A stretch of DNA of 64,000 nucleotides from Bacteroidia bacterium (GTDB lineage: Bacteria > Bacteroidota > Bacteroidia > Flavobacteriales > Flavobacteriaceae), in contig JAUIIU010000004.1 in the NCBI GenBank assembly GCA_030431695.1, positions 1 through 64,000 on the forward strand, in the 5' to 3' direction. Shown here piece after piece: positions 42,174-51,007 of the stretch. Position 1 is the stretch's first letter. The number at the start of each line of letters is the position of its first letter. The position numbers and the translations under genes are program-made. Under the pieces are notes generated by a model. It saw nothing but the letters and a program-made list of their open reading frames with translations. It was not told the origin of the DNA and made no database searches.

Positions 42174-43484
42174 ATGTCAACGAAAACTGTGCCTTACGTA
42201 GCTTACAAAGTAAAAGATATTTCCCTGGCCGACTGGGGACGTAAAGAGATCGAATTGGCAGAGGCAGAAATGCCCGGCCTTATGTCGCTGCGTGAAGAAT
42301 ACAAGGATGTAAAACCACTTAAGGGAGCACGAATCGCCGGATGTCTGCACATGACGATCCAAACTGCGGTTCTAATCGAAACCCTCATAGAACTTGGTGC
42401 CGAAGTTACCTGGAGTTCATGTAATATTTTCTCTACACAGGACCACGCCGCTGCTGCGATCGCTGCTGCCGGTATCCCGGTTTATGCCTGGAAAGGGATG
42501 AACGAGGAGGAATTCGACTGGTGTATCGAGCAAACCCTTTTCTTCGGGGAAGAACGTCAGCCACTGAACATGATACTTGATGACGGCGGCGACCTCACCA
42601 ACATGGTTTTCGACAAATACCCTGAGCTCGCTGCCGGGATCAAAGGTCTTTCGGAAGAAACAACCACAGGGGTACACAGACTATACGACCGCATGAAGAA
42701 CGGTACCCTGGTCATGCCGGCCATTAACGTGAACGACAGTGTGACCAAGTCGAAATTCGACAACAAATACGGATGTAAGGAAAGTGCCGTGGACGCAATC
42801 CGTCGCGCAACCGACGTGATGCTTGCCGGAAAGCGAGTTGTGGTTTGTGGCTACGGTGATGTGGGTAAAGGAACTGCTGCTTCTTTCCGAGGAGCCGGTT
42901 CTATTGTAACCGTAACAGAGATCGACCCGATCTGTGCACTTCAGGCCGCAATGGATGGTTTCGAAGTAAAAAGACTGGAGACCGTTGTAGAAAAGGCAGA
43001 TATTTTCATTACGACCACCGGTAACAAAGATATTATCCAGGGGCGTCATTTCGAGGCCATGAAAGACAAGGCTATCGTTTGTAATATCGGGCACTTCGAC
43101 AACGAGATCGATGTGGCATGGCTGAACGCTAACCATACCAAAGTGGAGATCAAACCACAGGTGGACAAATACGACGTGAATGGCAAGGATATCATTCTTC
43201 TTGCTGAAGGACGCCTGGTAAACCTTGGTTGTGCTACAGGACACCCGAGTTTCGTGATGAGTAATTCTTTCACCAACCAGACACTGGCCCAGATCGAGCT
43301 TTGGAATAACAGTGATAAATACGAAAACAAGGTATATATGCTTCCGAAGCACCTGGATGAAAAAGTAGCCAAGCTACACCTTGAAAAGATAGGTGTAGAG
43401 CTTACCGAACTTCGGGAAGAGCAGGCCAAATATATCGGTGTTAAGGTTGAAGGGCCTTATAAGCCGGAGTATTACAGATATTAG
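42174..43484 (+). CDS. ahcY: adenosylhomocysteinase
   Basis: 436 residues, cytoplasmic. It hydrolyses S-adenosylhomocysteine to adenosine and homocysteine, keeping methylation reactions running. [28 protein letters not shown] and [10 protein letters not shown] are substrate-site motifs; [20 protein letters not shown] is the NAD-binding loop, and the protein ends in [13 protein letters not shown] as AhcY proteins do. It is a single gene with a promoter box upstream and a strong terminator at 43525. Confidence 0.97.
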   Translation: MSTKTVPYVAYKVKDISLADWGRKEIELAEAEMPGLMSLREEYKDVKPLKGARIAGCLHMTIQTAVLIETLIELGAEVTWSSCNIFSTQDHAAAAIAAAGIPVYAWKGMNEEEFDWCIEQTLFFGEERQPLNMILDDGGDLTNMVFDKYPELAAGIKGLSEETTTGVHRLYDRMKNGTLVMPAINVNDSVTKSKFDNKYGCKESAVDAIRRATDVMLAGKRVVVCGYGDVGKGTAASFRGAGSIVTVTEIDPICALQAAMDGFEVKRLETVVEKADIFITTTGNKDIIQGRHFEAMKDKAIVCNIGHFDNEIDVAWLNANHTKVEIKPQVDKYDVNGKDIILLAEGRLVNLGCATGHPSFVMSNSFTNQTLAQIELWNNSDKYENKVYMLPKHLDEKVAKLHLEKIGVELTELREEQAKYIGVKVEGPYKPEYYRY

Positions 43485-43510
43485 ATTTCTAGATTTCTAG
43501 ATTATTAGAA
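43485..43510 (+). repeat. short tandem repeat after ahcY
   Basis: The 9-base unit AGATTTCTA occurs twice in tandem and is followed by a partial third copy (GATTATTAG), between the ahcY stop and its terminator. It looks like slippage-prone filler DNA. Confidence 0.5.
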
Positions 43511-43524
43511 ACGAAGATTCTTGG

Positions 43525-43551
43525 AAAAGCCTCACCATTGGTGGGGCTTTT
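43525..43551 (+). terminator. intrinsic terminator of ahcY
   Basis: AAAAGCCTCACC (43525-43536) and GGTGGGGCTTTT (43540-43551) form a 12-base stem with one G-T pair and a 3-base loop, followed by more Ts. Confidence 0.85.
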
Positions 43552-43615
43552 TGTTTATTGGGCTCTAATACGGTCCGTGAGTATATTGATAAGAAAAGTG
43601 AGGGCTGCGATTCCT

Positions 43616-44494
43616 TTATTTTTTCCTGATGACCAGGCTGGTTACGTCTCCCGCTTCCAAATTAGTGAGCCCATCAATAACGGTATCGTCGTTCAGGACG
43701 AGTTCTAGTTTTACCGTATTGGCACCTATGCTCCCACTGCTCAATGCTTCGATACGCACACTGGTCTCAGGTTTTTCCAAAGATATCAGAACTTCTCGAG
43801 GCGTATTCTTAACCGTATAGTCTTCCAGTAAAATAGTATCGTCGACCCACATGGAAATCCGGTCACCATCTTCCTGCCCGGCATCGTACAACCTCAGCAT
43901 TATCGAATCCTTTTCGACAAAAACACTTAACACCTCGTCCTTATTCAGCATATTTACCCTGGTACTTTCCAGGTCCTTCACAAGGTTCACCTTGTCTCTT
44001 TTTTCTTTGCCGATAAGAATAGTGCGGTCGATCTTCCTGTCGAGACGCTTTGCACGTTTCAGCACCTTATTGAAGCTCAACATTTCGATAGTACCGTCGA
44101 TGCAGGATTCTCCATTGTCGTAAAGTCCTTCAAAAGACCCCTGTATACCCTGTCGGTCGTCCAGTTTTTTCAACCTCCCGTTAAAATGAACATAGCAAAA
44201 ATCGTTTTGAGTCACATAGGATTTGGTGTAGATAATACCGCTCTCATAGAAATCTATTGCATCCTGCTCTGCGTCATAGGTACCTGTGAGATACGACATG
44301 GTCTCATGCGACCCTCCAAGGTCGGTCACCGAGTATCCCTGGAGCAAGCCATCCGTTTCGCTGAAAGTTATCTTATAGGAAATGAAAGCAGAATCATTTA
44401 GTTTGATCGCACCTATGTATTCATAATCATTTTGGGCTGAAGCAGTTACAAAAAGAAAAAGCGCAAATAGAAGAACTACTGGATTTAATTGCAT
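43616..44494 (-). CDS. secreted protein of unknown function
   Basis: 292 residues when started at the ATG at 44494, which opens a signal peptide (MQLNPVVLLFALFLFVTASAQ). The frame extends 48 bases upstream without a signal-like start. The mature protein begins with a beta-rich region (YEYIGAIKLNDSAFISYKITF...TDLGGSHETMS) with FCYVHFNGRL later, a charged helical segment near residue 150-185, and a C-terminal part with VRIEALSSGSIGANTVKLELVL. I recognise no known domain. It diverges from the TM2 gene and has no partner. Confidence 0.65.
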   Translation of the reverse strand: MQLNPVVLLFALFLFVTASAQNDYEYIGAIKLNDSAFISYKITFSETDGLLQGYSVTDLGGSHETMSYLTGTYDAEQDAIDFYESGIIYTKSYVTQNDFCYVHFNGRLKKLDDRQGIQGSFEGLYDNGESCIDGTIEMLSFNKVLKRAKRLDRKIDRTILIGKEKRDKVNLVKDLESTRVNMLNKDEVLSVFVEKDSIMLRLYDAGQEDGDRISMWVDDTILLEDYTVKNTPREVLISLEKPETSVRIEALSSGSIGANTVKLELVLNDDTVIDGLTNLEAGDVTSLVIRKK

Positions 44495-44544
44495 TAAAAA
44501 GTTATCTTTAAAGAATACAAGTATAACCAAAAATCTATTCATTT

Positions 44545-44877
44545 ATGAAGTTGAAAATTATTATGTCGGTTGCCTTCCTGCTATTCGTTTCGAGTCCGAC
44601 CTTCGCATCGTTTCCAGTTGAAAGAACGGCCGAGACGACGGTTCAGGCCTCGGATCAGGATGCAGCTGAATTTAATCTTGAATCCCCTGCGGCTTCGGCA
44701 GTTGGGGACGACATGTTGGTCTCGCTCCTGTTGTGGTTCTTCCTCGGATGGGCGGCGGCTCACCGTTGGTACCTGGGCAGCCCGGTTGGCTGGAACATAC
44801 TGTTTATAGTCACGGCTGGCGGACTTGGAGTCTGGTGGCTTGTGGACGGGATCCAGATCATTACCGGCACGTATTGA
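44545..44877 (+). CDS. TM2 domain protein
   Basis: 110 residues. A signal peptide (about 1-21, ending in TFA) is followed by a low-complexity acidic stretch and a TM2 domain: LLLWFFLGWAAAHRWYLGS and GGLGVWWLVDGIQII form two membrane helices joined by the typical GxHR and D-containing loop. The function of TM2 proteins in bacteria is not established. A bidirectional terminator follows at 44902. Confidence 0.82.
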   Translation: MKLKIIMSVAFLLFVSSPTFASFPVERTAETTVQASDQDAAEFNLESPAASAVGDDMLVSLLLWFFLGWAAAHRWYLGSPVGWNILFIVTAGGLGVWWLVDGIQIITGTY

Positions 44878-44901
44878 TCATTCCGGTAAGTTCAAGTAAT
44901 A

Positions 44902-44931
44902 AAAAACCCCGACCATCCGGCCGGGGTTTTT
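44902..44931. terminator. bidirectional terminator
   Basis: AAAACCCCG (44903-44911) and CGGGGTTTT (44922-44930) pair around a 10-base loop, with an A-run on one side and a T-run on the other. It lies between the convergent TM2 and rpmA genes. Confidence 0.85.
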
Positions 44932-44951
44932 ATTTTGAGATAACTTTTATC

Positions 44952-45215
44952 TTATGCTTCCGCGTGGGGAACCACACTCACATACGATTTGTTGTTCTTT
45001 TTCTTAGCGAACTGTACGATACCATCAACTTTTGCGTGAAGGGTAAAGTCTTTCCCTGCGTAAACGTTTTCCGCCGGGTGATGTTCCATTCCTCGTTGGC
45101 GTACGATGATGTTTCCGGCAATTGCCTCCTGTCCACCAAAGATCTTAACGCCTAATCGTTTCGATTCCGATTCCCGTCCGTTCTTCGAACTACCTACTCC
45201 TTTTTTATGTGCCAT
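44952..45215 (-). CDS. rpmA: 50S ribosomal protein L27
   Basis: 87 residues. [20 protein letters not shown] and GNIIVRQRG are standard L27; the N-terminal tail reaches the peptidyl-transferase center. It follows rplU by 21 bases in the usual L21-L27 operon and ends at a bidirectional terminator. No N-terminal prosequence is present. Confidence 0.98.
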   Translation of the reverse strand: MAHKKGVGSSKNGRESESKRLGVKIFGGQEAIAGNIIVRQRGMEHHPAENVYAGKDFTLHAKVDGIVQFAKKKNNKSYVSVVPHAEA

Positions 45216-45236
45216 AATTAAGAGGGTTTTATATTA

Positions 45237-45782
45237 TTACTTGCTTAAGGCTTCAATCAATTCGGCTTTCTTCATACTTGAGTAGCCGATAAGACCTTGA
45301 GCTTTTGCCAATTCTTTTAGTTCAGCAACTGTCATCCCTGAAAGATCCTTAGTCGCTTTCTTTGCTGTTTCCTTCGGAGCTTCGGTCTTTGCCGGTGCTG
45401 CCTTTTTAGGTTCAGCCTTTGCCTTCGGAGCTTCTTTCTTAGGCTCAGCTTTCGCGGCTGGCTTTGCGCCTGAGGCCACAATGCTTTCGATCACTATCTC
45501 CGATAGTGGCTGACGGTGACCGTTCTTCACACGGTACCCTTTTCTACGTTTCTTTTTGAAAACGATTACTTTATCACCTTTTAGGTGCTTAACGACCTTA
45601 GCTCCAACCTGAGCGCCGTTTATAGCCGGGGCGCCAACAGTAACTTTGTCACCATCGCCGATAAGAAGGACATTGTCGAAAGATACTTTCTTTCCTTCTT
45701 CAGCGGCAAGACGGTTTACAAAGACCTTTTGATCTTTCGCAACTTTGAATTGCTGCCCTGCTATCTCTACAATTGCATACAT
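45237..45782 (-). CDS. rplU: 50S ribosomal protein L21 with C-terminal Rho-N/SAP-like extension
   Basis: 181 residues from the ATG at 45782 (MYAIVEIAGQQ); the usual L21 is about 100. Residues 1-105 are normal L21, including KVTVGAPAINGAQV and HLKGDKVIVFKKKRRKGYR. A low-complexity linker rich in Lys, Ala, Pro and Glu (about 110-145) follows, then a folded-looking tail (DLSGMTVAELKELAK...SSMKKAELIEALSK) resembling the Rho N-terminal/SAP-like helical domain, which binds nucleic acid in other proteins. A TTG-N19-TATATTTG promoter lies upstream; rpmA follows. Confidence 0.94.
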   Translation of the reverse strand: MYAIVEIAGQQFKVAKDQKVFVNRLAAEEGKKVSFDNVLLIGDGDKVTVGAPAINGAQVGAKVVKHLKGDKVIVFKKKRRKGYRVKNGHRQPLSEIVIESIVASGAKPAAKAEPKKEAPKAKAEPKKAAPAKTEAPKETAKKATKDLSGMTVAELKELAKAQGLIGYSSMKKAELIEALSK

Positions 45783-45845
45783 AGCGTATCGATTAATTAA
45801 TTTGTTTTTAGCTTCCCTTAAGCTTTCTACTGCTTTAGAGGGGTG

Positions 45846-45875
45846 CAAATATAATTCTAAATAATTAATCTACAA
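45846..45875 (-). promoter_or_regulatory. Bacteroidota promoter of rplU-rpmA
   Basis: On the minus strand TTG at 45875-45873, a 19-base spacer, and TATATTTG at 45853-45846 form a full consensus promoter, 64 bases before the rplU ATG at 45782. It also confirms that the frame upstream of that ATG is not coding. Confidence 0.7.
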
Positions 45876-45903
45876 ATTGTTTACTGAAAATAAACCCTTG
45901 ATT

Positions 45904-46344
45904 TTATTGATGTTTCGGATTCCACGATTCCTTTAGCAATTGCATGAATGCAAGGGTAAGAATAAAGGTCGTGGATAAACCCATTATAAGCAACGAAATG
46001 ATCAATATAAGAGAGCCTTTGTTAAAGTTCAGGTTCCAGGAATCGAGGATGGCAATGGCAAATTCCTTATCCACCTGGAAAATGTAAATCGCCATAAAAA
46101 CCGTAAATAATATGGACGCGACACCCCCGGTGAACAATCCTAACTGAAAACCATCCTGGTATTTGAAGCTGGTACTGTTCAACTTGTATTTTTTCAAAGC
46201 GAAGAATATTCCCCCACCTATCAATACACCATTAAGAGCGCTTAAAATTGGGTACTGATGCAATCCAATAAGCTTAGTGAGTAAAAAATAAGCGATGAGG
46301 ACAAGCGCAGTACCAATACCATAAGTTGTATATATCTTTCCCAT
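45904..46344 (-). CDS. DUF4199 membrane protein
   Basis: 146 residues with four membrane segments. YQDGFQLGLFTGGVASILFTVFMAIYIFQ and the LLKESWNPKH ending match DUF4199, a Bacteroidota family of inner-membrane proteins of unknown function. It is the second gene after the DMT exporter on the same strand, 65 bases apart; no functional link is seen. Confidence 0.78.
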   Translation of the reverse strand: MGKIYTTYGIGTALVLIAYFLLTKLIGLHQYPILSALNGVLIGGGIFFALKKYKLNSTSFKYQDGFQLGLFTGGVASILFTVFMAIYIFQVDKEFAIAILDSWNLNFNKGSLILIISLLIMGLSTTFILTLAFMQLLKESWNPKHQ

Positions 46345-46409
46345 GACACAGCTGCTTTGATGTACTTAAATTTCGGAAAAAAATATGAAACTAACTGATA
46401 TTTAGCAGT

Positions 46410-47312
46410 TTATTGTCTTTTATTAGACAAATAAACACCTGTCAGGATCACTGCTGCAGCCAGGGCCTGCAGGATATTGAACTGTTCACCGTCCACCAAC
46501 CCCCAGCCTACGGCCACGATCGGCATGGTATAGGTCACTGAAGAGGCAAATACAGGGCTGGATATTTGTACCAGTTTATTGAACACCACCTTTGCCAGGG
46601 CCGTACCGATTAGCGAAAGGATCACAATGTATCCTGCCGAGATCTGCATCTCCCTTGATGAAAGTATCGTCTCGAAAAACCCCGAGAAATACAGAATGAT
46701 GAGGCCCGGAAGGAATACGAATATGAAATTACCGGTGGTAACAGCCAGGGCACTGATATCGTTCAAATACTTCTTGATGATATTCACGTTAAAGGCGTAG
46801 CCAATCGTTGCCAGCAGAACAAATCCACTGTACCAATAGTTCATTTCGCCATTCAGCGAATCAACAGCCTGGGCCTGCTCGAACAAATTCAGGCCGCCAT
46901 AGATCAGTAATAATGTTCCCACAAAACCTATCACCACTCCAAGCAGCTGTCTTTTTGTCGCCCCGATCGCAAATAGCAGGGAACCAACGATCACCGTGTT
47001 CAGAGGCGTTGTAGAATTGAGAACTGAAGTGATGCCGCTGTCGATATGATTCTGCGCCATGGCAAACAGGAAAGGAGGGAAAAACGAACTTACAAAACCC
47101 GAAATTGCTACCCACAACCAATGCTTTCTCTTGATCTCACGAATACTTCGGAAACCAACAGCAAACAGGATAAGGGATGTGAGGACAATGCGGAGAGACC
47201 CAAGCTGATAATCTGTGAGCCCTACCAGTCCTTTTTTTATAAGGATGAATGAACTCCCCCAGATCATGGAAAGGAGTATGAGATAAAACCATTTCTGCCT
47301 GTAGTTGCTCAT
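46410..47312 (-). CDS. DMT/EamA family exporter
   Basis: 300 residues with ten membrane segments in two homologous EamA halves: MIWGSSFILIKKGL in the first and VTYTMPIVAVGWGLVDGEQ in the second. Members export amino acids, nucleosides or other small metabolites across the inner membrane. The substrate is not evident. The 86-base gap to gldD contains nothing recognisable. Confidence 0.88.
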   Translation of the reverse strand: MSNYRQKWFYLILLSMIWGSSFILIKKGLVGLTDYQLGSLRIVLTSLILFAVGFRSIREIKRKHWLWVAISGFVSSFFPPFLFAMAQNHIDSGITSVLNSTTPLNTVIVGSLLFAIGATKRQLLGVVIGFVGTLLLIYGGLNLFEQAQAVDSLNGEMNYWYSGFVLLATIGYAFNVNIIKKYLNDISALAVTTGNFIFVFLPGLIILYFSGFFETILSSREMQISAGYIVILSLIGTALAKVVFNKLVQISSPVFASSVTYTMPIVAVGWGLVDGEQFNILQALAAAVILTGVYLSNKRQ

Positions 47313-47398
47313 CTCTCAAAAGGATGCTGTAAAAGTCGGGAATTAAGTGGAATCCTGACACTTTTCAGGACACCCTTTTTTTGAAAGTATCGGATAGA

Positions 47399-47956
47399 TC
47401 AATTCCTCCAGTAAACCGATTCCATGATCCTCCTGATATCCTCTCGTAAGTATACCACAGCGGGGTAAAGTGAGTCGAACTTCGGTTTGCTTTCGAAATA
47501 AAGAGAGCCTGTAATAAAATGTTTCAGACTGTCCGTAACATAGAATTGAGATTGTGTCGCTGCATTCCCGTTGATCATATAGAACATACCGTAAACTTTG
47601 TTTACCGAATCTACCCTGGGTTGTTCCAGTATGGTTTCAGCTTTTACGGTATGATCGTAGGTGAGTTTCTGGGCATCGTAAAGAAGTGAATCCAGGTTAT
47701 TGTCCTTTACCTTCTGATACGTAAGGTAAATGGTGGCATTCATTTTAGGATAGACCAGGTTCATCCAGCACCTGTCCTTCAGTACCAGCTCGGCCTGTAA
47801 ATTCTTTTCAAAGCCATAGGGACACTCAGGTGAAACTTTACCGTACTCAGGTGCCGGGTATTCCAACCTAAGCATGGCCGAAGGTTTTACCACCACATCA
47901 TCCTTGCAGGATAATAAGACCGAAAATATCAGAAGACATAGTATTAAACGCATCAT
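47399..47956 (-). CDS. gldD: gliding motility lipoprotein GldD
   Basis: 185 residues. The signal ends in a lipobox VLLSC (Cys17). MLRLEYPAPEYGKVSPECPYGFEKN is the GldD signature. GldD is required for gliding in Flavobacterium and stands next to gldE in the same order; it is thought to help type IX secretion function or folding. Its start overlaps the end of gldE by four bases. Confidence 0.92.
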   Translation of the reverse strand: MMRLILCLLIFSVLLSCKDDVVVKPSAMLRLEYPAPEYGKVSPECPYGFEKNLQAELVLKDRCWMNLVYPKMNATIYLTYQKVKDNNLDSLLYDAQKLTYDHTVKAETILEQPRVDSVNKVYGMFYMINGNAATQSQFYVTDSLKHFITGSLYFESKPKFDSLYPAVVYLREDIRRIMESVYWRN

Positions 47957-49284
47957 TGACTGATTGATAACTTGATTTGCTTGATTCGCCGAAGTTCGAA
48001 CGCCTCAATGATGAACGCATATTCATGAAAGTTTATTACTTCGTCCTTTTTGGGAAATCCCTTTGTGATCTCCAGCAGGAAGCCCGCGAGGGTTTCCGCT
48101 TCCCCTTTGGCCTCGTCAAAAAGTGTTGTGTCTTCCAATTGTATGACCTTGTAAAAATCCTTCAGCGGAGTCTTTCCTTCGAACACAAAATTATTCTCGT
48201 CCAGTTTGGAGAATACCAGGTCGTCGTCGTCGAACTCGTCGCTTATGTCACCTACGATCTCCTCGATAATATCTTCCAGTGAAATGAGTCCGCTGGTGCC
48301 GCCGTATTCATCAACAACAATAGCCAGGTGCATCTTCATGTCCTTGAAGTCGTTCAAAAGGTCGTCCAGCTTTTTATTCTCGGGAACGAAGTAAGCTTCG
48401 CGGATGAGTTTATTCCATTTGAAGGTCTTCTTCTCGATATGCGGCATGAGGTCCTTTACATATAGTATGCCTGTAATATTGTCTATGCTCTCCTTGTAAA
48501 CAGGGATCCTTGAATAACCATTCTCGATGATCTCCTTCATCACCTCCTGGTAACTAAGTGCTTCATTCAGCGCAAAGATCTCCATACGTGGTTTCATTAC
48601 CTGTTTCGCATCAGTATTCCCAAAGGTAACTATCCCCTGTAGTATCTTCTGTTCTTCCTGGGTTGTGTCCTGGTGATCGGTTAGTTCGAGTGCCTGCGAC
48701 AACTGGTCCACACTAATTCCCGATTTCTGCCTTCCAAATCGGTTCTCTATATATATGGTGGCCGAACGCATCGGCAGGCTAAGTGGCGAGAACAAGCGAT
48801 CGAGCACATTCAGCGGATAGGCCATTAGGGCCGAAAAATTCAATTTATTCCTGCTAGCATATACCTTCGGAAGGATCTCCCCGAACAATAAAATAAGGAA
48901 TGTTGCCAACCCGATCTTCAGCAAGAACACAGCGCTTACATCGAAGAAGTAGAGATTGATATCGTAATCCCAGCCTTCGAACCAAACTGTGCTGAGAGAT
49001 TCGAACAACAACACGATGGCGATGTTGATCGTATTGTTAGCGATCAGGATAGTGGCCAGCAATTTCTTTGGCCGCATCAGCAATCGCTGAACGATCGCCA
49101 ATCGCCTGGGGGGAGATTTGTCTTCGTTGGCTTCAAAATCGGTTGGTGACAGCGAAAAGAAAGCTACTTCGGCACCAGAGATCAGGGCAGAACAAATAAG
49201 AAGCAGAACCAGCAACGCTATGCCTACTATCTGGGTAACGTTCATTAAAGCTATAAGCAATAAACTGGGAGGCTCTGGATCCAA
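47953..49284 (-). CDS. gldE: gliding motility-associated protein GldE (CBS/CorC-type)
   Basis: 443 residues. An N-terminal DUF21/CNNM membrane domain (about 20-200, ICSALISGAEVAFFSLS) is followed by a CBS pair (about 220-340, ILYVKDLMPHIEK and LAIVVDEYGGTSGLISLEDIIEEIVGDI) and a C-terminal CorC_HlyC domain. The protein opens with MDPEPPS from a TTG codon; MDPEPPS looks like a conserved GldE N-terminus, so I keep it, though ATG at residue 14 is possible. GldE supports gliding together with GldD. Gene order is mutY-ssb-gldE-gldD, as in related genera. Confidence 0.93.
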   Translation of the reverse strand: MDPEPPSLLLIALMNVTQIVGIALLVLLLICSALISGAEVAFFSLSPTDFEANEDKSPPRRLAIVQRLLMRPKKLLATILIANNTINIAIVLLFESLSTVWFEGWDYDINLYFFDVSAVFLLKIGLATFLILLFGEILPKVYASRNKLNFSALMAYPLNVLDRLFSPLSLPMRSATIYIENRFGRQKSGISVDQLSQALELTDHQDTTQEEQKILQGIVTFGNTDAKQVMKPRMEIFALNEALSYQEVMKEIIENGYSRIPVYKESIDNITGILYVKDLMPHIEKKTFKWNKLIREAYFVPENKKLDDLLNDFKDMKMHLAIVVDEYGGTSGLISLEDIIEEIVGDISDEFDDDDLVFSKLDENNFVFEGKTPLKDFYKVIQLEDTTLFDEAKGEAETLAGFLLEITKGFPKKDEVINFHEYAFIIEAFELRRIKQIKLSISQ

Positions 49285-49304
49285 TATCTGGGTGTTAATT
49301 CAAC

Positions 49305-49757
49305 TTAAAATGGAAGATCATCGTCTTCTTCCCCGATCGACTCTTCCACCTGTGCCTGTGAAGGTGAAGATTGCGCGGGTTGTTGTGACGTGGTGTGCTC
49401 CGGCATGGCACCGCTTTCCGTTTTAGGGGTAAGGAAGGTGAAATCGGTGCATTGTACTTCGGTACTGTAGCGGTCCCTTCCCTGGTCATCCTGCCATTTG
49501 CGGGTTTTCAGCCTGCCTTCAATATAGATCTTATCACCTTTTTTCAGGTATTTTTCACAAATCTCGGCTGCCTTGTTACGCATAACAATGTTGTGCCATT
49601 CGGTATTGGTCACTCGTTCACCGGTAGTCCGGTTGGTGTAGGTTTCGTTCGTAGCCAGTGGGAATCTTCCTATGCTTCCACCACCCTCGAAATAATGCAT
49701 TTTGATCTCATCACCTGTATGCCCTATCAGCATTACTTTGTTCAATGTTCCACTCAT
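49305..49757 (-). CDS. ssb: single-stranded DNA-binding protein
   Basis: 150 residues. The OB-fold domain covers about 1-110 (MSGTLNKVMLIGHTGDEIKM, FPLATNETY, WHNIVMRNKAAEICEKYLKKGDKIYIEGRLKTRKW). A low-complexity linker precedes the acidic tip EEDDDLPF that recruits partner proteins. It lies between mutY and gldE, with 20 bases to gldE, and is probably transcribed with them. Confidence 0.96.
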   Translation of the reverse strand: MSGTLNKVMLIGHTGDEIKMHYFEGGGSIGRFPLATNETYTNRTTGERVTNTEWHNIVMRNKAAEICEKYLKKGDKIYIEGRLKTRKWQDDQGRDRYSTEVQCTDFTFLTPKTESGAMPEHTTSQQPAQSSPSQAQVEESIGEEDDDLPF

Positions 49758-49808
49758 ATCAATACAATCGTTAATCCACGAATTAATAAGATAAAGATAG
49801 CTATTTTT

Positions 49809-50876
49809 TCAGTTCTTAAAAGGGGTAAATTCTGAAATAAAATTTTCGATCAGGACAGGTACCGGGTAAGTGTTTATTTCTGAAACAGGCACGGCATCAC
49901 TAAACTTTTCAGTCGATCTCATTACCCAGAATTTTGTGTATAAATGCTGATGTGAAAGTTTGTGAACGATAGGCCGATCGTTATACGGTACGGGTTCGTC
50001 GTAGCTGCTTGCATCGGTGATCTTCCGGAACTTCTCACTTTTCAGCAGTTCTTCGGAATTGACCTCAGCCTCTGTTTCGATCAACGGGAACTGGTAAAGG
50101 TTTTGCCAAATACCCTTTTCACTTCTCTTTTCCATTCGGGTTTCATCATTTTCCGAAAGGAATACGATATAGTTGAAATAGCGCTTTCTGATCCTTTGTT
50201 TTTTGAGTTTAACCGGTAACTCGTTCACATTGTCCATCTTTCGGGCGTCGCAGATCTCCCCAAAGATACAATTCCCACAAACCGGGTTCCTGGGGACACA
50301 ATGCCTGGCTCCGAACTCCATGATCGCCTGGTTAAAAGTCCCCGGTCTATTAGTATCGATCAGACGTTGTGCAAGCGCTTTAAATTCCTTCTGCCCAGTG
50401 CTACTGTTAATAGGTGTTTCAATTCCGAAGACCCTGGATAGCACCCGGTACACATTACCATCGACCACTGCTGATGGTTCGTCGAAACATATGGATGCTA
50501 TGGCACTTGCCGTGTAGTCACCAATACCTTTTAACTTTAGTAATTCTGTGTGTGAGGAAGGGAATTCACCTTTATATTCTGAAGCGATGGTCTTTGCCGT
50601 TTGGTGTAAATTCCTCGCCCTAGAATAATATCCCAGCCCCTGCCATAGTTTAAGGACAGTCTCTTCGGAGGCCTCAGCAAGATGAAAGACGGTGGGAAAT
50701 GCCTCAATAAAACGCTCATAATATGGAAGTCCCTGCGCTACCCTGGTTTGCTGCAACATGATTTCAGAGAGCCAAATGAAGTACGGATCGGTTTCATTTC
50801 TCCACGGCAAATCCCTTTTGTGTTCTAAGTACCACACTATGAGGGATTTGGAAAATTTCGATGAATTTTCGGACAT
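49809..50876 (-). CDS. mutY: A/G-specific adenine glycosylase
   Basis: 355 residues. MutY removes adenine paired with 8-oxoguanine. SEIMLQQTRVAQGLPYYERF carries the catalytic Glu, LKGIGDYTASAI is the helix-hairpin-helix, VVDGNVYRVLSR has the catalytic Asp, and CVPRNPVCGNCIFGEIC (C-x6-C-x2-C-x5-C) binds a [4Fe-4S] cluster. The C-terminal MutT-like domain that reads 8-oxoguanine is present. A TAATTTTG box is only 4 bases before the ATG, so its transcript may be leaderless. It diverges from HU. Confidence 0.96.
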   Translation of the reverse strand: MSENSSKFSKSLIVWYLEHKRDLPWRNETDPYFIWLSEIMLQQTRVAQGLPYYERFIEAFPTVFHLAEASEETVLKLWQGLGYYSRARNLHQTAKTIASEYKGEFPSSHTELLKLKGIGDYTASAIASICFDEPSAVVDGNVYRVLSRVFGIETPINSSTGQKEFKALAQRLIDTNRPGTFNQAIMEFGARHCVPRNPVCGNCIFGEICDARKMDNVNELPVKLKKQRIRKRYFNYIVFLSENDETRMEKRSEKGIWQNLYQFPLIETEAEVNSEELLKSEKFRKITDASSYDEPVPYNDRPIVHKLSHQHLYTKFWVMRSTEKFSDAVPVSEINTYPVPVLIENFISEFTPFKN

Positions 50877-50880
50877 TTGA

Positions 50881-50888
50881 CAAAATTA
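50881..50888 (-). promoter_or_regulatory. -7 promoter element TAATTTTG of mutY
   Basis: On the minus strand 50888-50881 reads TAATTTTG, matching TAnnTTTG, 4 bases before the mutY ATG. If used, transcription would start at or near the ATG. Confidence 0.4.
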
Positions 50889-50922
50889 GTGGTTATCTAT
50901 TTATTTTTTAAACGATTACCAT

Positions 50923-50954
50923 TTGATATATTGATTATAAAATCCTTATATTTG
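50923..50954 (+). promoter_or_regulatory. Bacteroidota promoter of the HU gene
   Basis: TTG at 50923-50925, a 21-base spacer, then TATATTTG at 50947-50954: a full consensus promoter, 53 bases before the HU start. Confidence 0.7.
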
Positions 50955-51007
50955 CCACCTTGAAAATTTGGAACCCCCAAACTTAGTATAATTTAAAAAT
51001 CAAGAGA

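Noticed and set aside
42681-43352. A 223-codon open frame on the minus strand
   Set aside because: Antisense to ahcY, a certain gene; codon pattern is the shadow of ahcY.
45340-45480. Repeats of Lys-Ala-Glu-Pro codons as a DNA repeat element
   Set aside because: They are the low-complexity linker inside rplU, in frame, and explained by protein composition.
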